Assembly (NCBI GenBank): GCA_023402355.1
Contig: JAEXCG010000002.1
Location: 1-16,752 of the forward strand
From: Bacillota bacterium
GTDB lineage: Bacteria > Bacillota > Clostridia > Christensenellales > Aristaeellaceae
Length of the DNA: 16,752 nucleotides
Direction: 5' to 3'
The notes below the pieces were generated by a model. That model made no database searches, was not told the origin of the DNA, and was given only the letters and a program-made list of their open reading frames with translations. Positions 6,596-14,119 of the stretch are shown here, one piece after another; the first letter of the stretch is position 1, and every line of letters begins with the position of its first letter. A program made the position numbers and the translations under genes.

Positions 6596-8056
6596 ATGTA
6601 TACGGTCATGCTGCTGGACGACGAACCGTGGGCGCTGGAAAGCCTGACCCGCGTCTTTCAATGGGAGCGGAACGGCTTTGCGGTCACGGGACGCTTCACG
6701 GACCCGCTCGTCGGCTGGGAGGCCATCGCGGGGGAGCTGCCGGACGTGGTCTTCATCGACATTCGCATGCCCGTGCTGAGCGGGCTGGAGATGGCGGCCC
6801 GCGCGCAGTCGCTCCCGCAGCCGCCGCTCTTCGTGGTGGTGAGCGGCTACAGCAGCTTCGGCTACGCGCAGCAGGCGCTGCGGCTGGGCGTGTTCGACTA
6901 TTGCCTCAAGCCCGTGGAGCGCGAGGACGCGCAGGCGCTGCTGGTCAAGATCAGGGGCGAACTGGAGCGGCGGGACACGCGCAAGAGCGCGGCGCTGCTG
7001 GAGGCGATTCAGGGCGGCATGAGCGCGGAGGAGCTGTTTCGGCAGGCGGGGCGCAGGCCCACGGGGGCGTGGTGGCGCGTCGCGGTGCTGCGCTTCGTGA
7101 GCGAGGAGACGGCGGAGGCCCTGGCGCCCGCCCTGCGCGGGCTGAATGCCCGCCTCATCTGGCTGGGGGCGACCAAAGCGATGGTCGTGGCGAACGGGGA
7201 CGAGGGGGTGGGCGGCGCGCTGGAGCGGGCGATGGACAGCCTGGGTGCGCGCGAGCGCCTCGTCATCGGCCTGAGCCGCGCAAGCTGCCACCAGCACCAC
7301 CTGTCCCGGCGGGTGCGCGAGGCGCAGAGCTGCGCCTACACGGACTTTGCCAACCCAAGCCTGCGCAAGGTGATCTACCACGCGCAGGAGAGCCCGGCGG
7401 TGGAGGCGCGCATCAGCGCCATGGAGGACGCGATCCGCCGCAAGGACCTTTCGCTGTGGGAGGCGCAGATCGGAGACTACGCGGCCATGATCGCGCGCGA
7501 AGGCGTCCAGATGCACAGCCTCTGCCGCTACTGGAATCGGCTGATGGACGCGTTCAATGAGGGGGGAGGAGAGCGCCTGCGGGGCGAGCTGGAATGGGTC
7601 ATGGACCCGGAGGGCATGCGCGCCTTCCTGAGCGGGCCGGAGGAGATGGCCTCCTACCTGGACACGCTCATGCGCCTTTCCCTGGGAGACGGCGCGCAGG
7701 AGGGCCCGGCGCCGGCCAATCCCTGCTTTGTGGAAATGGTCGAGTACGTGGGCGGGCATTACACGGAAAAGCTTCGGCTGAGCGATCTGGCGGCGCGCTT
7801 TCACCTGAACACCGCGTATTGCAGCGAGGTGTTCCGCCGGACGGCGGGCGCGACGTTCACCGATTACGTGACGCGGCTTCGCATGGAGCACGCGCGCGGC
7901 GCGATCCTGGGCGGGGAATGCAACCTGCAGGCGCTCGCGCTGGAGCTCGGCTACGGCGATTACTTCACGTTCAGCAAGCGCTTCAAGCACTACTTCGGGC
8001 AGGCGCCGTCCTTGATGACCTGCACAAAAAAGACGGCGCAACATCCGATGGTTTGA
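6596..8056 (+). CDS. YesN-type response regulator with AraC DNA-binding domain
   Basis: The 486-residue product has an N-terminal receiver domain (1-120) with acidic pair D8/D9, phospho-acceptor D55 (FIDIRMP), S83 and K105. A long middle region of unassigned fold follows (about 125-375). The C-terminal AraC domain (about 383-475) has two helix-turn-helix elements near RLSDLAARFHLNTAYCSEVF (394-413) and NLQALALELGYGDYFTFSKRF (443-463). It should be phosphorylated by the upstream kinase and activate the transporter genes beginning 106 bases downstream. AGGAGGG lies five bases before the ATG. Its stop codon overlaps a TTGACA, but no suitable -10 follows, so that is probably chance. Confidence 0.93.
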   Translation: MYTVMLLDDEPWALESLTRVFQWERNGFAVTGRFTDPLVGWEAIAGELPDVVFIDIRMPVLSGLEMAARAQSLPQPPLFVVVSGYSSFGYAQQALRLGVFDYCLKPVEREDAQALLVKIRGELERRDTRKSAALLEAIQGGMSAEELFRQAGRRPTGAWWRVAVLRFVSEETAEALAPALRGLNARLIWLGATKAMVVANGDEGVGGALERAMDSLGARERLVIGLSRASCHQHHLSRRVREAQSCAYTDFANPSLRKVIYHAQESPAVEARISAMEDAIRRKDLSLWEAQIGDYAAMIAREGVQMHSLCRYWNRLMDAFNEGGGERLRGELEWVMDPEGMRAFLSGPEEMASYLDTLMRLSLGDGAQEGPAPANPCFVEMVEYVGGHYTEKLRLSDLAARFHLNTAYCSEVFRRTAGATFTDYVTRLRMEHARGAILGGECNLQALALELGYGDYFTFSKRFKHYFGQAPSLMTCTKKTAQHPMV

Positions 8057-8099
8057 CAAACGGAACCGAAAGCGCGACATGGATTCGTTCAACATGCTT

Positions 8100-8108
8100 T
8101 GTTACAAT
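8100..8108 (+). promoter_or_regulatory. Extended -10 promoter of the transporter operon
   Basis: TGTTACAAT is an extended -10 element, almost identical to the one before gcl. The matching -35 position (8080-8085, TGGATT) is poor, consistent with a promoter that needs an activator such as the AraC-type regulator encoded just upstream. Predicted transcription starts near 8115, leaving a leader of about 48 bases before the binding-protein gene. Confidence 0.55.
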
Positions 8109-8162
8109 GGCTTCATCAGAAAGCCCGATGGGCGACAAGCCGAACATGAAGGAGGAAGAACC

Positions 8163-9743
8163 ATGAAACAAAGCGTGCAAAAGATCGTTGCCCTGCTCCT
8201 CGCCGTGCTGATGACGGCGGGCGCCGCGGCGGCGATGGCCGAGGGCCCCACCGTCTACGACACGCCGCAGTCGTTCACCCTGTGGTGCTCGATGGACAAG
8301 GCGGCGGGCGCGGTGAAGGACTGGTCCGAAAACCTCGTCTACCAGACCATGAAGGACCTGACGAACGTGTCCGTCGAGTTTCTGCACCCGCCGGTCGGCG
8401 GCGAAAAGGACGCCTTTAACCTGATGTGCGCCTCCGGCGACTACCCGGACGCGATTCAGTACGGCTGGCTGACGGTGCCGGGCGGCCCGGCCAACTACAT
8501 TTCCGACGGCGTCATCATCCCGCTCAACGACCTGATCGACCAGTACGCCCCGAACCTGAAGGCGTACCTGGCGGAGCACCCGGAGTTCGACCGCCAGATC
8601 AAGCTGGACGACGGCACCTATTACGTCCTGCCCTCCATCTACGCGGACATGGAGCTTGCCACCCATCAGGGGCCGGTCGTCCGCGCGGACTTCCTGGACA
8701 AGATCGGCATGACGCCCGAGGAGTTCCCCACCACCGTCGCGGGCTGGGAGGAAATGCTCGTCAAGGTGCGCGACTGCAAGGAGCTGGAGGGCGTGATCCC
8801 CTACTTCTTTGAGACCATGCAGAACATCACCGACTGCCCGCTCATCCTGGGTGCGTACGGCATCAAGCAGGAGTTTTACAACGACGGCGGCACCGTGAAG
8901 TACGGCGCGATCCAGCCCGAGTACAAGGAGTTCCTGAAGACCCTGCGCCGCTGGTACGAAATGGGCCTGCTGGACCCGGAGTTTGCCGCCAACACCGCCA
9001 AGCTGCGCGACGAAAAGGTCACCAGCGACCGCGTCTTCGCCTTCATCGGCTCCATGGGCAACAGCATCACCCGCTACACGGCCATGTGCCGCGACGCGAA
9101 CCCGGACTTCAAGCTGCTGCCGATGCCCTATCCGACGCTGGAGGAGGGGGAGACGCCCATCGTCGGCCAGCAGGGCTGGAACTACACCGGCGCGGGCCTT
9201 GCGATCACCAGCGCCTGTGAGAACCCGGAGCTCATCATCAAATTCTACGACTACTTCTACAGCGAGGAAGGCCATGTGCTCTCCAACTGGGGCGTGAAGG
9301 GCGTGACCTACGACCTGGACGCGCAGGGGAACCCCTACTTCCTGCCGCTCGTCGCGGAAAACCCCGACGGACTCAGCCGCGAGCAGGCGATGGCCAAGTA
9401 CACGATCTGGCAGTCCCAGTCCCCGGTCTACAAGCTCAAGGACGTGCTGGAGCAGCGCGACTGCCTGCCCGAGCAGATCGAGGGCCGCAAGAACTGGATG
9501 AAGTGCACGAACGCCATCATCATGCCGCCGGTCACCCCGACCGCCGAAGAGGCCAGCGAATACGCGACCATCATGAACGACTGCACCACCTACATGAAGG
9601 AGCAGGCGACGAAGATCATCATGGGCGAGGTCGATCTGGACGAGGGCTTCGACGTCATGGTCGCCACCCTCAAGGGCATGGGCATCGACCGCGCGACAGA
9701 GCTGACGCAGGCGCAGCTTGAGCGCTACCTGGCCCGCCCGTAA
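8163..9743 (+). CDS. Extracellular sugar-binding protein of a CUT1-type ABC transporter (LplA/LipO-like)
   Basis: The 526-residue secreted protein captures the substrate for the two permeases downstream. The N-terminus has lysines, a hydrophobic core (about 8-20) and a signal-peptidase I site AMA|EG after residue 26. It lacks the lipobox cysteine usual for Gram-positive binding proteins. The mature part, about 500 residues, has the length and look of LplA-type family 1 binding proteins, with LxxLID (about residues 121-126) and repeated aromatic segments that could contact sugar. GGAGGA lies six bases before the ATG. A strong hairpin after the stop codon should raise its expression relative to the permeases. 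Oligosaccharides are typical ligands in this family, but the actual ligand is unknown. Confidence 0.88.
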   Translation: MKQSVQKIVALLLAVLMTAGAAAAMAEGPTVYDTPQSFTLWCSMDKAAGAVKDWSENLVYQTMKDLTNVSVEFLHPPVGGEKDAFNLMCASGDYPDAIQYGWLTVPGGPANYISDGVIIPLNDLIDQYAPNLKAYLAEHPEFDRQIKLDDGTYYVLPSIYADMELATHQGPVVRADFLDKIGMTPEEFPTTVAGWEEMLVKVRDCKELEGVIPYFFETMQNITDCPLILGAYGIKQEFYNDGGTVKYGAIQPEYKEFLKTLRRWYEMGLLDPEFAANTAKLRDEKVTSDRVFAFIGSMGNSITRYTAMCRDANPDFKLLPMPYPTLEEGETPIVGQQGWNYTGAGLAITSACENPELIIKFYDYFYSEEGHVLSNWGVKGVTYDLDAQGNPYFLPLVAENPDGLSREQAMAKYTIWQSQSPVYKLKDVLEQRDCLPEQIEGRKNWMKCTNAIIMPPVTPTAEEASEYATIMNDCTTYMKEQATKIIMGEVDLDEGFDVMVATLKGMGIDRATELTQAQLERYLARP

Positions 9744-9759
9744 GGCGAGAAAACAACCC

Positions 9760-9795
9760 AAATCCGGGACGTCAGGTCCGGCGTCCCGGATTTTT
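9760..9795 (+). terminator. Intra-operon hairpin with T tract (partial terminator)
   Basis: Perfect 12-bp arms AAATCCGGGACG (9760-9771) and CGTCCCGGATTT (9782-9793) enclose a 10-base loop, ending in five T (9791-9795). It has the form of an intrinsic terminator, yet lies inside the transporter operon. Partial read-through would give more binding protein than permease; the hairpin may also protect the upstream mRNA from 3' decay. Confidence 0.8.
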
Positions 9796-9832
9796 GTACC
9801 CGAAACAGGGCCGCTGAGGGAGGGAAAGCAAG

Positions 9833-10783
9833 ATGGTGTCCGCATCCGGAAAGCGCGCGATAAGGAGCACGAAGAGTCTGGGGCAGCGCGTCGTCAAAGA
9901 TTTTAAGCGGTATAAGTACGTATACCTCATGGCGCTTCCGCTGGTCGTCTGGTATCTGCTGTTCTGCTACTGGCCGCTGCTGGGAAACGTCATCGCCTTC
10001 AAGGACTTTAAGCCGATGAAGGGCATCTGGGGCAGCCCCTGGGTCGGTCTCAAGCACTTTGAAGCCTTTTTTTCCAGCTATTACTTTTTAAGACTGCTGC
10101 GCAATACCCTGCTCATCAGCCTGTACGGCATCGTCTTCTCGTTCCCGGCCCCCATCCTGCTGGCGCTGCTCATCAATGAGCTGCGCGCGCCGCGCTACAA
10201 GCGAACCGTTCAGACCATCACCTACATGCCCTACTTCATCTCGATGATCGTCATCTGCGGCATGCTGATGGACTTCCTCAAAAAGGACGGCGTCATCACC
10301 TCGCTGCTCGCGGCGATGGGGCTGCCCAACGAAAACTACCTGATGAAGCCGGAGGCGTTCCGTACGATCTACGTCGCCTCCGACATCTGGCAGAACTGCG
10401 GCTGGAACTCGATCATCTACCTGGCCGCGCTCAGCTCGATCGACCAGGAGCTGTACGAGGCGGCCCGCATCGACGGCGCGAACCGCCTGCGCCAGACCTG
10501 GCACGTGACGCTGCCGGGGCTGCTGCCGACGATCATGATCCTGCTCATCATGCGCGTGGGCGCGGTGCTCAACGTCGGCTACGAGAAGATCATCCTGCTC
10601 TACAACGCCTCCAACGCGGAGACGGCGGACGTGATTTCGTCCTTCGTGTACAGGCGCGGCATCCTCGAGGCGAACTTCAGCTACACCACGGCGGTGGACT
10701 TCTTCAACGCCTTCATCTCCTTTGGCTTGGTGATGCTGACCAACTACTTAAGCAAGCGCAAGACGGAATACGGCCTGTGGTGA
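9833..10783 (+). CDS. ABC transporter permease, LplB family
   Basis: The 316-residue inner subunit of a carbohydrate (CUT1) importer has about six membrane helices (near 30-50, 92-115, 130-148, 185-203, 230-248 and 288-305). The cytoplasmic EAA loop, which docks the ATPase, is at about 209-230 (EAARIDGANRLRQTWHVTLP). LplB-type features include an N-terminal YLMALP segment (31-36) and the ending KTEYGLW. AGGGAGGG lies eight bases before the ATG. The second permease follows after 13 bases. No ATPase is encoded here; a shared MsmX-type ATPase elsewhere is the usual solution in Bacillota. Confidence 0.93.
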   Translation: MVSASGKRAIRSTKSLGQRVVKDFKRYKYVYLMALPLVVWYLLFCYWPLLGNVIAFKDFKPMKGIWGSPWVGLKHFEAFFSSYYFLRLLRNTLLISLYGIVFSFPAPILLALLINELRAPRYKRTVQTITYMPYFISMIVICGMLMDFLKKDGVITSLLAAMGLPNENYLMKPEAFRTIYVASDIWQNCGWNSIIYLAALSSIDQELYEAARIDGANRLRQTWHVTLPGLLPTIMILLIMRVGAVLNVGYEKIILLYNASNAETADVISSFVYRRGILEANFSYTTAVDFFNAFISFGLVMLTNYLSKRKTEYGLW

Positions 10784-10796
10784 GGAGGAAGAGAGC

Positions 10797-11684
10797 ATGA
10801 TTCGCGAAAGCAAGGGAGAAAGAACGTTTCAGGTCGCCAATGTGGTGCTGCTCGGCCTCATCGCGCTCATCACGCTGTATCCGATTCTCTACGTGGTCTT
10901 CGCCTCCGTCTCGGATCCCAACCAGCTCGTGCGCCATAGCGGCATGCTGATGGGGCCGCTGGGCTTTGAGCTGGGGGCGTACAAGATCGTCTTTCAAAAC
11001 CCCGACATCGGCAGCGGTTATCTCAACACGCTGCTCTACATGGGCGTGGGCACGGCGATCAGCATGGTGCTGACGATCATGGGCGCGTACGCCCTGTCCC
11101 GGACGCACGCGATGCTTGTCAAATACATCATGTTCTTCGCGGCCTTTACAATGTGGTTCAAGCCCAGCATGATCCCGTTCTTCCTGACGGTCGGCATGGA
11201 CATGCACATGAAGAACACGTTCTGGGCGATGGTGCTGCCGCGGGCGATCGTCACCTACAACCTGATCGTGCTGCGCACGGGCTTTGCCTCGGTGCCCGAG
11301 AGCCTGGAGGAGTCGGCGCGCATCGACGGAGCGAAGGATTTTACGATCCTCTTTCGCATCTTCGTGCCGCTGTGCATGGCCAACATCGCCGTCGTGACGC
11401 TCTTTTACATGGTGAGCAAGTGGAACTCGTGGTTCGACGCGATGCTGTTCATCAACAAGCGCGGCATGTTCCCCTTGCAGCTGCTGCTCAGGGAAATCCT
11501 GATCCTCAACAGCACGGACAGCATGCTCGCCGCCTCGGCCGTCACCCAGGGGGATCAGATTCCGGTGGGCGAGACGATCAAGTACGCGACCATCGTGGTG
11601 GCGACGCTGCCGATTCTGTGCGTGTACCCGTTCATTCAAAAGTACTTCGTCAAGGGCGTCATGATCGGCGCCATCAAAGGCTAA
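10797..11684 (+). CDS. ABC transporter permease, YtcP family
   Basis: This 295-residue permease is the second half of the membrane channel, with about six membrane helices and the EAA loop at about 171-191 (EESARIDGAKDFTILFRIFVP). The beginning (LYPILYVVFASVSDPN, 28-43) and the end (QKYFVKGVMIGAIKG) are characteristic of YtcP/AraQ-like permeases that pair with LplB. The ribosome binding site GAGGAGGAAG overlaps the stop codon of the first permease, so translation is probably coupled. The FAD-enzyme gene follows within 13 bases, tying transport to catabolism in one operon. Confidence 0.93.
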   Translation: MIRESKGERTFQVANVVLLGLIALITLYPILYVVFASVSDPNQLVRHSGMLMGPLGFELGAYKIVFQNPDIGSGYLNTLLYMGVGTAISMVLTIMGAYALSRTHAMLVKYIMFFAAFTMWFKPSMIPFFLTVGMDMHMKNTFWAMVLPRAIVTYNLIVLRTGFASVPESLEESARIDGAKDFTILFRIFVPLCMANIAVVTLFYMVSKWNSWFDAMLFINKRGMFPLQLLLREILILNSTDSMLAASAVTQGDQIPVGETIKYATIVVATLPILCVYPFIQKYFVKGVMIGAIKG

Positions 11685-11690
11685 GGGAGG
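11685..11690 (+). promoter_or_regulatory. Ribosome binding site deciding the FAD-enzyme start
   Basis: GGGAGG is one base from the ATG at 11692 but seven bases from the in-frame ATG at 11698. Normal spacing favours 11698, which removes two residues from the longest reading. Confidence 0.65.
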
Positions 11691-11697
11691 CATGAAC

Positions 11698-12960
11698 ATG
11701 CGGACAATTCTGGAAAAGGCGCGGGAGATTCCCGTGTACGGCGAGTACGACGTCATCGTCGTGGGCGGCGGCTGCGCGGGCTTCCCCGCGGCGATCGCGG
11801 CGGCGCGAAACGGCGCGCGCACCTTGATCGTGGAGAGGTTCCCATTCTTCGGCGGCACGGCGACGGCGTCGCTGATGGCCAACATCGTCGGCTTTCGCAA
11901 TCAGGTGGAGCCGGATTACCTGCAGACGACCAAGGGCATCGGCGAGGAGCTGATGCTGCGCCTGCTCGCGGAGGGCGGCGCGGTGCACTCGCGCAACGCC
12001 TACCCTTCGGCCATCCGTTCGGACGAGAAGGGCGACCTTTCATATAACTATGCGTTCGACACGGAGAAGTTCAAGTACGTCGTCCTAAGGATGGTGAAGG
12101 AGGCGGGCGTGGACATTCTCTTTCACACCTACTTCTGCGACGCGATCCTGGAGGGCGACGCGGTGCGCGGCATCGTGTTTGAAAACAAGTCGGGCCGACA
12201 GGCGGCGCTTTCAAAGACCGTCATCGACGCCTCCGGCGACGGCGACGTGGCCCTGCGCGCGGGCGTGCCCTACTGGCAGACGAAGAAGGACGAGGCAAAG
12301 CGCCTGAACGACTGCCTGATGTACAAGATCAAGGGCTTCCCGCCGGAGACGAAGGCGCCCGGCTGCTTGTTTGAGGACACGATGGTCGTCTGGGGGCCGT
12401 CGCCCGGGCCGATGAACTGCGCGGACGGCCGGGAACTCACGGACAGCGAGATCGACGTGCGCCTGCGCGTTTACGAAGACCTGGAAAAGAAGAAGGCGGA
12501 GCACGCGGACCTCGCGGGCGCGGAAATCGTGGATACGGGCACGCTCATCGGCGTCCGGCAGACGCGCTTCTTCGAGGGCGAGTACAAGCTGACCGGGGAC
12601 GACGTGCTGGAGGGGCGGCGCTTTGAGGACGCCATCGCCATGGCCGCCAACCCCGTCATCAACTACTATGGCTACCGCCGCTTCCTGACGCACGAGGGCT
12701 ACCAGATTCCCTACCGCTGCCTCGTGCCCAAGAAGGCGGAAAACCTGCTCGTCGTGGGGCGCTGCATGTCGAGCGACCAGATCGCCTTTGAATCCTGGCG
12801 CGCGATGGCGCACGTGCTGGCGCTGGGCGAGGCGGCGGGCGTGGCCGCGGCCGTCGGCGCGAGGGACGGCACGAGCGTGCGCCGGGTGGACGTTTCAGAG
12901 GTGCAGCGCCTGCTGGTCGAGCAGGGCGCGGAGATCGGACAGGGGTTGAGGAACAGGTGA
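11698..12960 (+). CDS. FAD-dependent oxidoreductase (FAD_oxidored family)
   Basis: The 420-residue flavoprotein has an N-terminal dinucleotide-binding motif VVGGGCAGFPAA (21-32) followed by an acidic ERF (46-48) for the ribose. A second FAD-contact block IDASGDGDVALRAG lies at 176-189. The C-terminal NLLVVGRCMSSDQIAFES (349-366) and the region to about 385 are typical of FAD_oxidored proteins found in bacterial sugar-use loci. No signal peptide or membrane helix is visible, so it should act in the cytoplasm, probably oxidising a hydroxyl group of the imported compound or its derivative. The reaction and the electron acceptor are unknown. Its stop codon overlaps the GTG start of the dehydratase by four bases, implying coupled translation and consecutive steps. 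Confidence 0.85.
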   Translation: MRTILEKAREIPVYGEYDVIVVGGGCAGFPAAIAAARNGARTLIVERFPFFGGTATASLMANIVGFRNQVEPDYLQTTKGIGEELMLRLLAEGGAVHSRNAYPSAIRSDEKGDLSYNYAFDTEKFKYVVLRMVKEAGVDILFHTYFCDAILEGDAVRGIVFENKSGRQAALSKTVIDASGDGDVALRAGVPYWQTKKDEAKRLNDCLMYKIKGFPPETKAPGCLFEDTMVVWGPSPGPMNCADGRELTDSEIDVRLRVYEDLEKKKAEHADLAGAEIVDTGTLIGVRQTRFFEGEYKLTGDDVLEGRRFEDAIAMAANPVINYYGYRRFLTHEGYQIPYRCLVPKKAENLLVVGRCMSSDQIAFESWRAMAHVLALGEAAGVAAAVGARDGTSVRRVDVSEVQRLLVEQGAEIGQGLRNR

Positions 12961-14066
12961 AAATCACGCATGTGACGACGACGCCCATCGTGCGGGAGGT
13001 CAAAAACCCCGCGATGGACGGCATGTGGACCTACGACGCGGGCGGGCTGCTGGTCGTGCGCGTGCACACGGACGAGGGCGTCACCGGCTACGCGACGACG
13101 AACTTCGGCAGGATCAAGCGGGGCGTCTACACGCTGCAGGCGTTCATCGAGGGGGAGCTCGCCCCCGCGCTTGCGGGGCAGGACCCGTTTTTCTGCCGCG
13201 AGGCGCGAAAGAAGCTGTGGGACGCGGCGCACTATCACGACGTCACGGGCCTGTCGCAGTTCGGCATCGCCGCGCTGGACATCGCGATCTGGGACATCGT
13301 GGGCAAGCGCCTGGGCCTGCCCTGCGCGAAGGTCGCGGGCGCCTGCCGGGACCGCATTCCGGCCTACGCGATGGTCGGCTGGTATTACGACGACGAGCGC
13401 ACCTTCGTCAAAAACTGCGAGGACGCGGTCGAGGAGGGCTTTAAGGCGCTCAAGATCAAGGTGGGGCGCTACAGCCTTCAGGACGACCTGGAGCGCATCC
13501 GCCTCGTGCGCAGGGCCGTGGGGCAGGACATCTGCCTGATGGTGGACGCCAACCAGGCGCTGGACTTCCCGGAGGCGGTGCGCCGGGGCCGCGCCTATGA
13601 GGAGGCGGGCATGTTCTGGTTTGAGGAGCCCATGCCGCCCTGCATGGTCGAAAACCACGCGCGCCTGTGCAGGGCGCTGGACATCCCGGTCGCCATCGGG
13701 GAAAACCACTACACGCGCTATCAGTTCTACGAGGCGATCCGCCAGGGCATGATGGACGTCGTGCAGCCCGACAACCGGCGCGCGGGCGGCTTTACGGAGT
13801 GGCTGGAAATCGGCGCGATCGCCGACGCGGCGGGCCTGAAGATCGCCAGCCACGGCGGAGGGCCCGCCAACGTCAACATGCTCTGCACGCTGCCCAACGC
13901 GATCTTTCTGGAATCGGGCAGCCTTAAGGGCGAGAACCACTTCCTGCGCCATCAGATGCGCATGGAGAAGGGCGACCTGCTGCTGCCGGATGCGCCCGGC
14001 ATGGGCACGGAGGTGGACGAGGATTACGTGGACTTCTGCGTGCGGCAGATGCAGGGGGCGGTCTGA
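12957..14066 (+). CDS. Enolase-superfamily dehydratase (mandelate racemase-type sugar-acid dehydratase)
   Basis: The 369-residue product has the two-domain enolase-superfamily fold: an N-terminal capping domain (1-125) and a barrel (130-345). Active-site groups are all present: KIK (K166, K168), metal ligands D197 (MVDAN), E223 (WFEEP) and E249 (IGEN), the Asp-His dyad D272 (QPD) and H299 (ASHGGG), and E319 (LESG). This set places it in the mandelate racemase subgroup, most members of which dehydrate aldonic or uronic acids to 2-keto-3-deoxy acids. The exact acid cannot be predicted. The start is GTG at 12957, overlapping the preceding stop codon as GTGA, with GAGGA (12948-12952) upstream; no ATG is as well placed. 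No 2-keto-3-deoxy-acid kinase or aldolase follows. Confidence 0.88.
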   Translation: MKITHVTTTPIVREVKNPAMDGMWTYDAGGLLVVRVHTDEGVTGYATTNFGRIKRGVYTLQAFIEGELAPALAGQDPFFCREARKKLWDAAHYHDVTGLSQFGIAALDIAIWDIVGKRLGLPCAKVAGACRDRIPAYAMVGWYYDDERTFVKNCEDAVEEGFKALKIKVGRYSLQDDLERIRLVRRAVGQDICLMVDANQALDFPEAVRRGRAYEEAGMFWFEEPMPPCMVENHARLCRALDIPVAIGENHYTRYQFYEAIRQGMMDVVQPDNRRAGGFTEWLEIGAIADAAGLKIASHGGGPANVNMLCTLPNAIFLESGSLKGENHFLRHQMRMEKGDLLLPDAPGMGTEVDEDYVDFCVRQMQGAV

Positions 14067-14070
14067 CGGC

Positions 14071-14102
14071 GAGGGCGGCGGCACATTCGTGCCGCCGCCC
14101 TC
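14071..14102 (+). terminator. Strong hairpin closing the catabolic operon
   Basis: GAGGGCGGCGGCAC (14071-14084) and GTGCCGCCGCCCTC (14089-14102) form a perfect 14-bp stem with loop ATTC. Only a short ATTT follows, so the T tract is weak, but the stem is very stable. It lies between convergent genes and may end transcription from both sides. Confidence 0.7.
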
Positions 14103-14119
14103 ATTTAGGATATGGAAGC

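Noticed and set aside
8053..8058. TTGACA overlapping the response regulator stop codon as a -35 box
   Set aside because: No acceptable -10 occurs 16-18 bases downstream; the extended -10 at 8100-8108 is a better promoter call.
8066..8082. Possible catabolite-repression (cre) site around GAAAGCG
   Set aside because: Only one half resembles the cre consensus; the other half lacks the symmetric TTTCA.
6203..8095. A long minus-strand frame (630 codons) opposite the response regulator
   Set aside because: Composition is that of an antisense shadow in GC-rich DNA, with no recognisable domain; the plus-strand frame holds complete receiver and AraC domains.
12957..12960. GTGA overlap as evidence for a frameshift fusing the flavoprotein and dehydratase
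   Set aside because: Both proteins have complete domains of normal length; this is ordinary stop-start overlap and translational coupling.
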